From NCBI RefSeq assembly GCF_000240165.1, contig NC_017586.1, positions 5,717,228 to 5,781,227 on the forward strand: a DNA stretch of 64,000 bases, given 5' to 3'. This DNA comes from Streptantibioticus cattleyicolor NRRL 8057 = DSM 46488 (GTDB taxonomy: Bacteria > Actinomycetota > Actinomycetes > Streptomycetales > Streptomycetaceae). This document shows positions 21,676 through 33,969 of this stretch, one piece after another (the stretch's first letter is position 1; each line of letters starts with the position of its first letter). The notes beneath the pieces were generated by a model. It was not told the DNA's origin. It saw nothing but the letters and a program-made list of their open reading frames with translations, and made no database searches. Position numbers and translations under genes: made by a program.

Positions 21676-22140
21676 ATGCGACGCGGTAGGCGGATCGCCA
21701 TCGACGTCGGGGACGCCCGGATCGGGGTCGCCGCGTGCGACCCCGACGGCCTGCTGGCCACCCCCGTGGAGACCGTCCCCGGCAAGGACCAGCCGGCGGC
21801 CCGCCGCCGCATCGCGGCCATCGTCGCCGAGTACGAGCCCATCGAGGTCGTCTGCGGCCTGCCCCGGTCGCTCAGCGGCGGCGAGGGCCCGGCGGCGGCC
21901 AAGGTACGCGCGTTCGCCGCCGGTGTGGCGAAAGTCATCGCACCGGTTCCGGTACGCCTGGTCGATGAGCGGATGTCGACGGTCAGCGCCACCCAGGGCT
22001 TGCGGGCCTCCGGCGTCAAGGCGAAGAAGGGCCGTTCGGTCATCGACCAGGCGGCGGCCGTGGTGATCCTGCAGAGCGCCCTGGAGACCGAGCGGGTCGC
22101 CGGCCGGCCCCCCGGGGAGACCGTCGAGGTGGTCCTCTGA
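21676..22140 (+). CDS. ruvX: Putative pre-16S rRNA nuclease YqgF/RuvX
   Basis: RNase H-fold nuclease implicated in maturing the 5' end of 16S rRNA. The 154-residue product has the N-terminal acidic motif RIAIDVGDARIGVAACD, the central VCGLPRSLSGGEGPAA, and the C-terminal LVDERMSTVSA with KGRSVIDQAAAVVILQSAL. ATG at 21676 follows GGAGGAAG and gives the normal length; the open frame upstream lies within alaS. The alaS-ruvX-mltG order is widely conserved. Confidence 0.93.
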   Translation: MRRGRRIAIDVGDARIGVAACDPDGLLATPVETVPGKDQPAARRRIAAIVAEYEPIEVVCGLPRSLSGGEGPAAAKVRAFAAGVAKVIAPVPVRLVDERMSTVSATQGLRASGVKAKKGRSVIDQAAAVVILQSALETERVAGRPPGETVEVVL

Positions 22141-22237
22141 TCGCGGTACGGTAACGTTCCGCGCCGAACAGGCGGGGCCCCGTCGGGCCGAGCCACCCCC
22201 ACGGCTCGACAGCCGCCTTCGCGTCACCAGGAGACCC

Positions 22238-23986
22238 ATGACCGACTACGGGCGAGGACCCGCACCGCAACCCTGGCACACCGACGATCCGCTCTACGGC
22301 GATCCGGCGGGCCACAGCGGTCAGGACGGCCACTCGACCGGCGGCTGGGACCCCTACCAGGACCACCTGGCGCAGCAGTACCCGCAGGCGTTCCCGCACC
22401 AGCAGGCCCCCTACCCGCAGCCGCAGTACGCCGAGACCTACGCCGACCAGTACGCCGACCCCGGATACCAGCAGGCGCCCTACCCGCCGCAGTACCCCGA
22501 CCCCGGCCCGGCGTACTGGGACGACGCCCCGCAGCGGCAGCAGCCCTACGCCGACCCCGGCCCGCAGGCGTACCCCGGCTGGGAGCAGCAGCCGCCCGCC
22601 GACCCGTACGCCGGGTACGTCCCGCAGCAGGAGGCGTACGGCACCGGATACGCCGAACCCCACCCGCAGGCCCCGTTCCACGAGCAGCCGGTGCCCGAAC
22701 AGGCGCCGGAGCAGGGGGCGTTCACCGAGCAGCCGGTCCACGAGGAGAGCGCGGTCGAGCGGACCGCCGAGTGGCAGGCGTTCGACGACGACGCGGACGG
22801 CACCGAGCAGCATCCTTTCTTCACCGGCTCCGACAGCGGTGACGACGAGGCGGACGACGACGCCGGGCAGGCCCCGGCCACCCGCCGCGAAGGGCGCCGG
22901 GAACGCCGGCGGCGCGGGGCCGGCAAGCGGCGCAGCGGCGCCTCCTGCCTGATCGCCGTCGTCGCGCTGGGCGCCGTGCTCGGCGGGGGCGGCTGGTTCG
23001 GCTACCGCTACTACCAGAACCACATCGCCCCGCCGCCGGACTACGCGGGCAGCGGCAGCGGCGAGGTGCAGGTGGAGATCCCCGAGCGGGCGTCGATCGC
23101 GCTGGTCGGCAACATCCTCAAGAAGGACGGCGTCGTCAAGAGCGTCGACGCGTTCACCGCGGCGGCCCATGCCAACCCCAAGGGCCTGAGCATCCAAAGC
23201 GGCGTCTACCTGCTGCACCAGCAGATGTCCGCCTCCGCCGCGGTCGCCATGATGCTCAGCCCCAGCAGCCAGTCGACGCTGACCATCCCCGAGGGCACCC
23301 GCGCGGTGCGGGTCTACACCCTCATCGACGAGAAGCTCCGGCTGCCCGCCGGCAGCACCGCCAAGGTCGCCCACGACCAGGCCGGCAGCCTCGGCCTGCC
23401 CGACTGGGCCACCGGCGACAAGATCAAGGACCCGCTGGAGGGCTTCCTCTTCCCCGACCGCTACGCCGCGGCCCAGGGCATGAAGCCGCAGGACGTGCTC
23501 AAGCAGATGGTCCAGCGGGCCACCAGCCAGTACGACCAGCTCGGGGTGGACTCCGCGAACGCCTCCAAGCTGGGCCTGAAGTCCCCGCTGGAGGTGCTCA
23601 CCGTGGCCAGCCTGGTGCAGGCCGAGGGGAAGACCGACGACGACTTCCGCAAGATGTCACGGGTCGTCTACAACCGCCTCGACCCGGCCAACCGGCAGAC
23701 CTTCGGCATCCTCGAATTCGACTCCACCTACAACTACATCAAGAACCAGAACTCCACCCGGCTCAGCCTCGGAGCCATGCGGGCGCTGGACGACCCGTAC
23801 AACACCTACCGCTACAAGGGGCTGCCGCCCGGCCCGATCGACAACCCGGGCACCGCGGCGATCAAGGCCGCGCTCGACCCCGAGCCGGGCAACTGGTACT
23901 ACTTCATCTCGCTGGACGGGAAGACGACCCAGTTCACCGAGACGTGGGCGGAGCACGAGAAGCTCGCCAAGCAGTACAAGGGCTGA
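22238..23986 (+). CDS. mltG: Endolytic murein transglycosylase MltG with long disordered N-terminus
   Basis: MltG cuts nascent glycan strands and so helps end peptidoglycan chain synthesis. The 582-residue protein starts with about 215 residues of Pro/Gln/Tyr/Ala-rich, then acidic, low-complexity sequence, followed by a basic cluster (TRREGRRERRRRGAGKRR), one membrane segment (about 236-254), and an extracellular YceG domain. The catalytic Glu is most likely Glu463 in ASLVQAEGKTDDDFRK, ahead of VVYNRLD. E. coli MltG is about 340 aa, so the extra length is all cytoplasmic. CCAGGAGACCC precedes the ATG. Confidence 0.93.
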   Translation: MTDYGRGPAPQPWHTDDPLYGDPAGHSGQDGHSTGGWDPYQDHLAQQYPQAFPHQQAPYPQPQYAETYADQYADPGYQQAPYPPQYPDPGPAYWDDAPQRQQPYADPGPQAYPGWEQQPPADPYAGYVPQQEAYGTGYAEPHPQAPFHEQPVPEQAPEQGAFTEQPVHEESAVERTAEWQAFDDDADGTEQHPFFTGSDSGDDEADDDAGQAPATRREGRRERRRRGAGKRRSGASCLIAVVALGAVLGGGGWFGYRYYQNHIAPPPDYAGSGSGEVQVEIPERASIALVGNILKKDGVVKSVDAFTAAAHANPKGLSIQSGVYLLHQQMSASAAVAMMLSPSSQSTLTIPEGTRAVRVYTLIDEKLRLPAGSTAKVAHDQAGSLGLPDWATGDKIKDPLEGFLFPDRYAAAQGMKPQDVLKQMVQRATSQYDQLGVDSANASKLGLKSPLEVLTVASLVQAEGKTDDDFRKMSRVVYNRLDPANRQTFGILEFDSTYNYIKNQNSTRLSLGAMRALDDPYNTYRYKGLPPGPIDNPGTAAIKAALDPEPGNWYYFISLDGKTTQFTETWAEHEKLAKQYKG

Positions 23987-24004
23987 CCACGCGGGGAAGA
24001 CACC

Positions 24005-24862
24005 ATGAATCGAACGGACACCGGGATTGGCCGCGCCGCGGTCCTCGGCTCACCCATCGCGCACTCGCTCTCCCCGGTGCTGCACCGCGCCGCCTACGCC
24101 GCGCTCGGCCTCGACGGCTGGCGCTACGACCGCTTCGAGGTGGACGAGGCCGCGCTCGCCGGATTCCTCGACGGCCTCGACGACTCCGCGGGCCGCTGGG
24201 CCGGGCTCTCCCTCACCATGCCGCTCAAGCGCGCGGTCATCCCGCTGCTCGACGAGGTGAGCGCCACCGCCGCTTCCGTCGAGGCGGTCAACACCGTGGT
24301 CCTCACCGCCGACGGACGGCGGCTCGGTGACAACACCGACATCCCCGGCATGGTGGCCGCGCTGCGCGAACGCGGGGTGACCCGAATCTCCTCGGCCGCC
24401 GTCCTCGGGGCCGGCGCCACCGCCTCCTCCGCGCTCGCGGCGCTCGGCCGGATCTGCGACGGCGAGGTCACCGCCTACGTCCGCTCCGCCGCCCGGGCCG
24501 CCGAGATGCGCCGCTGGGGTGAGCGCCTCGGGGTGGGCGTGGCCACCCGCGACTGGTCCGAGGCGGCCCGCGCGTTCGACGCCGAACTGGTGGTCGCCAC
24601 CACCCCGGCCGGCGCCACCGACGCCCTCGCCGACGCCGTGCCGGAACGCCCCGGCGCCCTCTTCGACGTCCTCTACGACCCCTGGCCCACCCCGCTGGCC
24701 GCCGCCTGGCGCGCCCGCGGCGGCGCCGTGACCGGCGGCCTCGACCTGCTGGTGCACCAGGCCGTGCTCCAGGTCGAGCAGATGACCGGGCACGCCCCCG
24801 CCCCGCTGGCCGCCATGCGCGCGGCCGGCGAGGCCGCCCTGGCCGCCCGCGCCCGCGTCTGA
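24005..24862 (+). CDS. aroE: Shikimate dehydrogenase
   Basis: Reduces 3-dehydroshikimate to shikimate with NADPH. The 285-residue product shows the substrate motif [16 protein letters not shown], the catalytic Lys in [21 protein letters not shown], and the dinucleotide loop [16 protein letters not shown]. It follows mltG by 18 nt and precedes aroC, the normal location in actinobacteria. Confidence 0.95.
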   Translation: MNRTDTGIGRAAVLGSPIAHSLSPVLHRAAYAALGLDGWRYDRFEVDEAALAGFLDGLDDSAGRWAGLSLTMPLKRAVIPLLDEVSATAASVEAVNTVVLTADGRRLGDNTDIPGMVAALRERGVTRISSAAVLGAGATASSALAALGRICDGEVTAYVRSAARAAEMRRWGERLGVGVATRDWSEAARAFDAELVVATTPAGATDALADAVPERPGALFDVLYDPWPTPLAAAWRARGGAVTGGLDLLVHQAVLQVEQMTGHAPAPLAAMRAAGEAALAARARV

Positions 24863-24988
24863 CCCCCGCCGCACCCGCCGACCTGACCAGGTGTGCGTCC
24901 GTCCGCCGGACAGCCGCCCGCCCGGCCGCCCCCACGTGGGAGGATCGGGACGAGAACGTCCAACGGGTGCAGGAGAGAGGGAACACCG

Positions 24989-28273
<3,285 letters not shown>

Positions 28274-28300
28274 ACAGGCACGTCGGGCACGCGTGGCACC

Positions 28301-28330
28301 CCCCGGCCGTTGCCACGACGACGGCCGGGG
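28301..28330 (+). terminator. Terminator after aroQ
   Basis: Perfect 10-bp stem (28301-28310 and 28321-28330) with a 10-nt loop, 27 nt after the aroQ stop, closing the shikimate operon. Confidence 0.6.
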
Positions 28331-28441
28331 AGGGTACGGTTCGGTGTCGAGCGGCCCGCACGACGGCCGCTCACCGCGACCGGCGGGCGGATCGGGCCCG
28401 GCCGGGAGCGGGCCACCGGTACCGGACGAAAGTGGGCCGAC

Positions 28442-29146
28442 ATGCAGCATGCCGTGGGGGTGCCGCCGACACCGCCGCACGGCCCGGGACACGGGCACGC
28501 CGACGGCTGGGTCCCCGGGCCGCCGCCCGGGGCGCCGGGCGTACCGCGGGTCCCCGGGTGGCCCGCCGCCACCGTGCCGCCGCCCGCCGCCGCGCCGCCA
28601 GCCCCGGTCGCCGTGCTGCTGATCGGCCCGGCCGGCGCCGGCAAGACCACCGTCGCCCGCCACTGGGCCGACCACCGGGCCACCCCCACCGCCCACATCA
28701 GCCTCGACGACGTGCGCGAATGGGTCCGGTCCGGCTTCGCCGACCCCCAGTCGGGGTGGAACGACCAGTCCGAGGCCCAGTACCGGCTCGCCCGCCGCAC
28801 CTGCGGCTTCTCCGCCCGCAACTTCCTGGCCAACGGCATCTCCTGCATCATCGACGACGCCGTCTTCCCCGACCGCCCGGTCGTCGGCCTCGGCGGCTGG
28901 AAACGCCACGTCGGACCCGGCCTGCTCCCCGTCGTCCTGCTGCCCGGCCTCGACATCGTGCTCGCCCGCAACGCCGGCCGCACCGGCAACCGGCGGCTGT
29001 CCGACGAGGAGGTCGCCCGCATCCACGGCCGGATGGCCGGCTGGTACGGCTCCGGGCTGCCGATCATCGACAACTCCCAGCTCGACGTGGCCGCCGCCGC
29101 TGAGGCCCTGGACCACGTGGTCACCCGTACCCTGGCCGGCCGCTGA
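28442..29146 (+). CDS. P-loop kinase-like protein (AAA_33 / polynucleotide-kinase type)
   Basis: A 234-residue protein. The first 55 or so residues are Pro/Gly-rich and probably disordered. The rest is a P-loop domain: Walker A GPAGAGKTTVARH, the Asp-containing HISLDDVREWVRSGF, and a Walker B-like SCIIDDAVFPDRP. It resembles small kinases such as the T4 polynucleotide kinase or zeta families, but the substrate is unknown. ATG at 28442 is chosen for its position after the aroQ terminator and a GAAAGTGGG site. A possible -10 box TACGGT is near 28335. Confidence 0.7.
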   Translation: MQHAVGVPPTPPHGPGHGHADGWVPGPPPGAPGVPRVPGWPAATVPPPAAAPPAPVAVLLIGPAGAGKTTVARHWADHRATPTAHISLDDVREWVRSGFADPQSGWNDQSEAQYRLARRTCGFSARNFLANGISCIIDDAVFPDRPVVGLGGWKRHVGPGLLPVVLLPGLDIVLARNAGRTGNRRLSDEEVARIHGRMAGWYGSGLPIIDNSQLDVAAAAEALDHVVTRTLAGR

Positions 29147-29208
29147 GCCCCTGGCCCCGGGGGTGACCCCAACGGCTCCGGCCGGGGTGCGGGCCGCGCC
29201 CGGCCGCG

Positions 29209-29220
29209 TAGGCTCGGTGC
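29209..29220 (+). promoter_or_regulatory. Leaderless-type promoter of the M24 gene
   Basis: TAGGCT (29209-29214) ends 6 nt before the ATG at 29221 and no ribosome binding site lies between them. Confidence 0.6.
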
Positions 29221-30327
29221 ATGTCCGAGGCGCACGCTTCCCGACGAACGCGGCTGCGCGAGCGCTGCACGGCGGCCGGGGCCGCGGCGGCACTTGTCTC
29301 CCGCCCCGCCAACATCCGCTATCTGACCGGCTGGTCGCCGCCGGGCGCGGCGCTGCTGCTGGCCCCCGGGGCGGAGGTGCTGGTGCACGCGCGGCGCGGC
29401 TTCACCGAACCGGGGGAGGGGCGCCGCCCCGACGACCTGCGCCCAGTGGAGCTGGCCGAGCCGGGCGCCGATCCCGCGGTGGCCGCCGCCGCCCTCGCCC
29501 CCGAACTGGGCGCGGACTCCCTGGCGGTGGAGGAGCACCATCTGACCGTGGCCCGGCACCGGGCGATCCGCGCCGCCGTCCCCGGGCTCGACCTGGCCGA
29601 CCTGGGGCAGGCGGTGGAGCACCTGCGGCTGGTCAAGGACGAGGACGAGATCGCCTGCCTGCGGATCGCCGCCGAGATCACCGACCAGGCCCTCGGCGAA
29701 CTGCTGGAGTCCATCCTGGTCGGCCGCACCGAACGCCACCTCGCCCTGGAGCTGGAGCGCCGGCTGGTCGACCACGGCGCCGACGGCCCGGCCTTCCCCA
29801 CCTACGTCGGCGCCGGCCCGCACTCCGGCGCCGCCCGCCACGTACCCACCGACCGCCGGGTGGAGGAGGGCGACTTCCTCACCGTATGCCTCGGTGCCTG
29901 CTACCGCGGCTACCGCTGCGAGGTGGGCCGCACCTTCGTCATCGGGGCCGCCCCCGCGAGCTGGCAGATCGACCTGTACGATCTGGTGTTCCAGGCGCAG
30001 CGCGCCGGGCGCGAGGCGCTCGCTCCCGGGGTGGAGTGCCGTGCCGTGGACCGGGCGGCACGCCAGATGCTGGAGCGCGCCGGCCACGCGGACGCCGTCG
30101 GCGCGTCCACCGGGCACGGCGTCGGACTGGAAATCGACGAGGACCCTCGGTTGTCCCCGTCGGCCATGGGTAAACTGGACGCTTGCGTGCCGGTCACCGT
30201 CGAACCGGGGGTCCACTTCCCGGGCCGGGGCGGTGTCCGCATCGACGACACACTCGTCGTGCGCCCCGCGGCGGACGGCGGGCCCGAGCTACTCACCATC
30301 ACGACCAAGGAGCTCCTCGCCCTGTAG
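29221..30327 (+). CDS. Aminopeptidase P-like M24 family protein with altered metal ligands
   Basis: A 368-residue protein with the creatinase N-terminal domain ([18 protein letters not shown]) and an M24 pita-bread domain. Its gene lies directly before efp, a linkage seen in many bacteria. Of the five canonical metal ligands, the first Asp is replaced by Cys ([11 protein letters not shown]), the second by Glu (YRCEVGRTF), and the final Glu by Asp (GVRIDDTL); His in STGHGVGLE and Glu in VEPGVHFPG remain. Peptidase activity is therefore doubtful. The start is leaderless-type. Confidence 0.85.
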   Translation: MSEAHASRRTRLRERCTAAGAAAALVSRPANIRYLTGWSPPGAALLLAPGAEVLVHARRGFTEPGEGRRPDDLRPVELAEPGADPAVAAAALAPELGADSLAVEEHHLTVARHRAIRAAVPGLDLADLGQAVEHLRLVKDEDEIACLRIAAEITDQALGELLESILVGRTERHLALELERRLVDHGADGPAFPTYVGAGPHSGAARHVPTDRRVEEGDFLTVCLGACYRGYRCEVGRTFVIGAAPASWQIDLYDLVFQAQRAGREALAPGVECRAVDRAARQMLERAGHADAVGASTGHGVGLEIDEDPRLSPSAMGKLDACVPVTVEPGVHFPGRGGVRIDDTLVVRPAADGGPELLTITTKELLAL

Positions 30328-30376
30328 CGGGGCTGTCCTGGTCCCCGATGCAGCACTTTCAGGAGAATCCGCGACC

Positions 30377-30943
30377 GTGGCCACCACGAACGACCTCAAG
30401 AATGGCATGGTGCTCAAGCTCGAAGGGGACCAGCTCTGGTCCGTCGTCGAGTTCCAGCACGTCAAGCCGGGCAAGGGCCCCGCTTTCGTCCGCACCAAGC
30501 TGAAGAACGTGCTCTCCGGCAAGGTGGTCGACAAGACCTTCAACGCCGGCCTCAAGGTCGAGACGGCCAGCGTGGACAAGCGCGGCATGCAGTTCTCGTA
30601 CATGGACGGCGAGTACTTCGTCTTCATGGACATGGACACCTACGACCAGCTCCATGTCGACCGCAAGACCGTCGGCGACGCCGCCAACTTCCTCCTCGAG
30701 GGCTTCGAGGCCGTCGTCGCCATCCACGAGGGCAACGTCCTGTACGTGGAGCTGCCGGCCGCGGTCGAGCTGACCATCGAGCACACCGAGCCCGGCGTCC
30801 AGGGCGACCGCTCCACCGGCGGCACCAAGCCCGCGAAGCTGGAGACCGGCTACGAGATCCAGGTCCCGCTCTTCATCACCACCGGTGAGAAGATCAAGGT
30901 CGACACCCGCTCGGGTGAGTACCTCGGCCGGGTGAACAGCTAG
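30377..30943 (+). CDS. efp: Translation elongation factor P
   Basis: EF-P relieves ribosome stalling at polyproline stretches, which are frequent in this proteome. The 188-residue product has the KOW-like domain I with the P-site loop [12 protein letters not shown] (loop lysine present, its modification unknown), then two OB domains ([40 protein letters not shown]). GTG at 30377 follows AGGAG (11 nt away); the frame upstream lies inside the M24 gene. nusB starts 2 nt after the stop. Confidence 0.96.
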   Translation: MATTNDLKNGMVLKLEGDQLWSVVEFQHVKPGKGPAFVRTKLKNVLSGKVVDKTFNAGLKVETASVDKRGMQFSYMDGEYFVFMDMDTYDQLHVDRKTVGDAANFLLEGFEAVVAIHEGNVLYVELPAAVELTIEHTEPGVQGDRSTGGTKPAKLETGYEIQVPLFITTGEKIKVDTRSGEYLGRVNS

Positions 30944-30945
30944 TC

Positions 30946-31371
30946 GTGGCTGCTCGCACCAAGGCCCGCAAGCGCGCTTTCCAGATCCTCTTCGAGGCGG
31001 ACCAGCGCGGCGCCAAGCCGGTGACCGTGATGGCCGACTGGATCCGGCTCGCGCGGACCGACGACCGGCAGCCGCCGGTGACCGAGTACACGATGCGGCT
31101 GGTCGAGGGGTACGAGGCCAACGCGGCCCGGGTGGACGAGCTGATCGCCACCTACGCCGTCGGCTGGACCCTGGACCGGATGCCGGTGGTCGACCGCAAC
31201 GTGCTGCGTCTCGGCGCCTACGAGCTGATCTGGGAGGACGAGATCCCGGACGCGGTCGTGCTGGACGAGGCCGTGCAGCTCGCCAAGGAGTTCTCCACCG
31301 ACGAGTCGCCCGCCTTCGTCAACGGCCTGCTCGCCCGGCTGAAGGACCTCAAGCCCACCTTGCACCGCTGA
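30946..31371 (+). CDS. nusB: Transcription antitermination factor NusB
   Basis: NusB with NusE (S10) binds boxA RNA for rRNA antitermination. The 141-residue product begins AARTKARKRAFQILFEADQRG and has the core LDRMPVVDRNVLRLGAYEL and DEAVQLAKEFSTDESPAFVNGLLARL. GTG starts 2 nt after the efp stop, so the pair is likely translationally coupled. A strong terminator follows. Confidence 0.95.
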   Translation: MAARTKARKRAFQILFEADQRGAKPVTVMADWIRLARTDDRQPPVTEYTMRLVEGYEANAARVDELIATYAVGWTLDRMPVVDRNVLRLGAYELIWEDEIPDAVVLDEAVQLAKEFSTDESPAFVNGLLARLKDLKPTLHR

Positions 31372-31397
31372 CCGCCACGGGCGGCCGGCCGATGCCA

Positions 31398-31447
31398 CGC
31401 CGCGGGGCCCGGACACGTAGGAGCGTGTCCGGGCCCCGCGGCGTTTT
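31398..31447 (+). terminator. Strong intrinsic terminator after nusB
   Basis: Perfect 20-bp stem (31398-31417 and 31424-31443) with a 6-nt loop TAGGAG, followed by TTTT. It lies between convergent nusB and bldD. Confidence 0.85.
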
Positions 31448-31482
31448 CCGGCGGCGTCGGCGGCGTCAGGGGCGCGCGAAAG

Positions 31483-31520
31483 CCCGTGGGCGGTGTCCGG
31501 CGCCGGACACCGCCCACGGG
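31483..31520 (-). terminator. Terminator of bldD (38-bp perfect palindrome)
   Basis: Positions 31483-31520 form a perfect 38-bp palindrome (19-base arms, no spacer), 23 nt past the bldD stop on the minus strand. The following minus-strand bases are CTTTCG, so it is a hairpin-dependent type with a poor T-run. Confidence 0.7.
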
Positions 31521-31543
31521 CGGGACGTTTCTGCTGGCGGGGC

Positions 31544-32044
31544 TCAGCCCTCGTCGTGCTGGACGGCCCGGCGGGCGTCCGCGTCCAGCACGCCCCAGCC
31601 GATGAGCTGCTCGGTCAGCACCGAGGGGGACTGGTCGTAGATGACGGCGAGGGTGCGCAGGTCGTCCTGGCGGATCGAGAGCACCTTGCCGTTGTAGTCG
31701 CCGCGCTGGCTCTGGATCGTGGCGGCGTACCGCTGCAGCGGGCCGGCCTTCTCCGACGGCACCTGGGCGAGGCGCTCCAGGTCCAGGACGAGCTTCGGCG
31801 GCGGCTCGGCGGCACCACCGGGCGCCGTGCCCGGCAGCAGCTCCTGCACGGGGACGCCGTAGAAGTCGGCCAGCTCGGCAAGGCGCTGCACGGTGACCGC
31901 CCGGTCGCCACGCTCGTAGGAGCCGACGACGACGGCCTTCCAACGCCCCTGGGACTTCTCCTCGACGCCGTGGAGGGAGAGTCCCTGCTGCGTGCGGATG
32001 GCCCGGAGCTTGGCCCCGAGCTGTTTGGCGTAATCGCTGGACAT
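31544..32044 (-). CDS. bldD: Developmental master regulator BldD
   Basis: BldD represses sporulation genes during vegetative growth when bound to cyclic di-GMP. The 166-residue protein has an N-terminal Xre-type HTH (LGAKLRAIRTQQGLSLHGVEEKS; VVGSYERGDRAVTVQRLAEL) and a C-terminal domain carrying the c-di-GMP signature RGD-X8-RQDD (Arg114-Asp116 and Arg125-Asp128). Both halves are almost identical to the S. coelicolor protein as I remember it. ATG at 32044 follows GGGGAG. Its promoter contains two BldD sites, which fits known autoregulation. Confidence 0.97.
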   Translation of the reverse strand: MSSDYAKQLGAKLRAIRTQQGLSLHGVEEKSQGRWKAVVVGSYERGDRAVTVQRLAELADFYGVPVQELLPGTAPGGAAEPPPKLVLDLERLAQVPSEKAGPLQRYAATIQSQRGDYNGKVLSIRQDDLRTLAVIYDQSPSVLTEQLIGWGVLDADARRAVQHDEG

Positions 32045-32068
32045 AAGGCTCCCCGGATGGACACGTCG

Positions 32069-32096
32069 TAACTCACTGTGAGGTTACGCAGCGTAA
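32069..32096. promoter_or_regulatory. Tandem BldD operators
   Basis: TTACGCAGCGTAA (32084-32096) matches the BldD consensus TNACNCWGNGTNA at every fixed position and is a near-perfect palindrome. TAACTCACTGTGA (32069-32081) matches with one deviation. Centres are 15 bp apart. Together they cover the -10 box and the expected start of bldD transcription. Confidence 0.85.
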
Positions 32097-32110
32097 TTTG
32101 ACTTCGTCAA
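32081..32110 (-). promoter_or_regulatory. bldD: bldD promoter
   Basis: On the minus strand TTGACG (32110-32105) and TAACCT (32086-32081) are spaced 18 nt, a good HrdB-type promoter. The predicted transcription start is near 32074, giving a 30-nt leader. Confidence 0.75.
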
Positions 32111-32193
32111 GCCGACCGCGGGGGGCCGCCCCCTGAGCAGGGACGTCCCGGAGTCCTGATACGGTTGAGGCGTTACCCCGACGTCCTTTAAGG

Positions 32194-32790
<597 letters not shown>

Positions 32791-32944
32791 GACGGCACCG
32801 GCGCGCCCGTGCGCCCCGGCACCCCCGTACCCCGCCTCGCGCGCGGCCCGCTCCGGGCGGTCCGCCGGCCCGACGTGCCCGCGACCGCGCCGCCGCCGTC
32901 CGCCCGTACCCGTACCGCCCCCACTTCCCGGAGTTGAACCGACG

Positions 32945-33967
32945 ATGAAGCGTCACCTGATCTCGGCCGCGGACCTCACCCGCGACGACGCGCTGCTGGT
33001 CCTCGACACCGCCGAGGAGATGGCCCGTCTCGCCGACCGGCCGATCAAGAAGCTGCCCACCCTGCGTGGCCGTACCGTGGTCAACCTCTTCTTCGAGGAC
33101 TCCACCCGCACCCGGATCTCCTTCGAGGCCGCCGCCAAGCGCCTGTCGGCCGACGTGATCAACTTCTCCGCCAAGGGCTCCTCGGTCTCCAAGGGCGAAT
33201 CGCTCAAGGACACCGCGCTCACCCTGGAGGCGATGGGCGCCGACGCGGTCGTGGTCCGCCACCACGCCTCCGGCGCCCCGCACCGGCTGGCCACCTCCGA
33301 CTGGATCGGCGGCTCGGTGGTCAACGCCGGCGACGGCACCCACGAACACCCCACCCAGGCGCTGCTGGACGCCTTCACCATGCGCCGCCACCTGGCCGGC
33401 GCCCCGGACGGCGGCCCCACCCACCACCGCGGCCCCGGCGACGGCACCGGACGCGACCTGGCCGGCCGCCGGATCACCATCGTCGGCGACGTCCTGCACA
33501 GCCGGGTGGCCCGCTCCAACGTGCTGCTGCTGGGCACCCTCGGCGCCGAGGTCACCCTGGTCGCGCCGCCCACCCTGCTGCCCATCGGCGTGGAGCGCTG
33601 GCCCTGCGAGGTCTCCTACGACCTGGACTCGGTGCTCGCCAAGTCGGACGCCGTGATGATGCTGCGGGTGCAGAACGAGCGGATGAACGCCGCCTTCTTC
33701 CCCACCGAGCGGGAGTACGCCCGCCGCTACGGCCTGGACGGCATCCGGATGGCCGCCCTGCCCGAGCACGCCATCGTGATGCACCCCGGCCCGATGAACC
33801 GCGGCATGGAGATCACCGCCGAGGTCGCCGACTCCGGCCGGTGCACCGCCGTCGAACAGGTCGCCAACGGCGTCAGCGTCCGCATGGCCGTGCTCTACCT
33901 GCTGCTCGGCGGCAACGAACCCGCCTCCCCCGCGAACACGAACCACCGCACCGAGGAGAACAACTGA
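32945..33967 (+). CDS. pyrB: Aspartate carbamoyltransferase catalytic subunit
   Basis: Condenses carbamoyl phosphate with aspartate. The 340-residue product has the carbamoyl-phosphate motif [13 protein letters not shown], the mobile loop [14 protein letters not shown], and [14 protein letters not shown] Gly/His-rich insertion (about residues 148-170, [14 protein letters not shown]) separates this from the aspartate-binding domain and accounts for the length above the usual 310. ATG at 32945 follows CCGGAG; the preceding 154 bp is non-coding. Confidence 0.94.
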   Translation: MKRHLISAADLTRDDALLVLDTAEEMARLADRPIKKLPTLRGRTVVNLFFEDSTRTRISFEAAAKRLSADVINFSAKGSSVSKGESLKDTALTLEAMGADAVVVRHHASGAPHRLATSDWIGGSVVNAGDGTHEHPTQALLDAFTMRRHLAGAPDGGPTHHRGPGDGTGRDLAGRRITIVGDVLHSRVARSNVLLLGTLGAEVTLVAPPTLLPIGVERWPCEVSYDLDSVLAKSDAVMMLRVQNERMNAAFFPTEREYARRYGLDGIRMAALPEHAIVMHPGPMNRGMEITAEVADSGRCTAVEQVANGVSVRMAVLYLLLGGNEPASPANTNHRTEENN

Positions 33968-33969
33968 CC

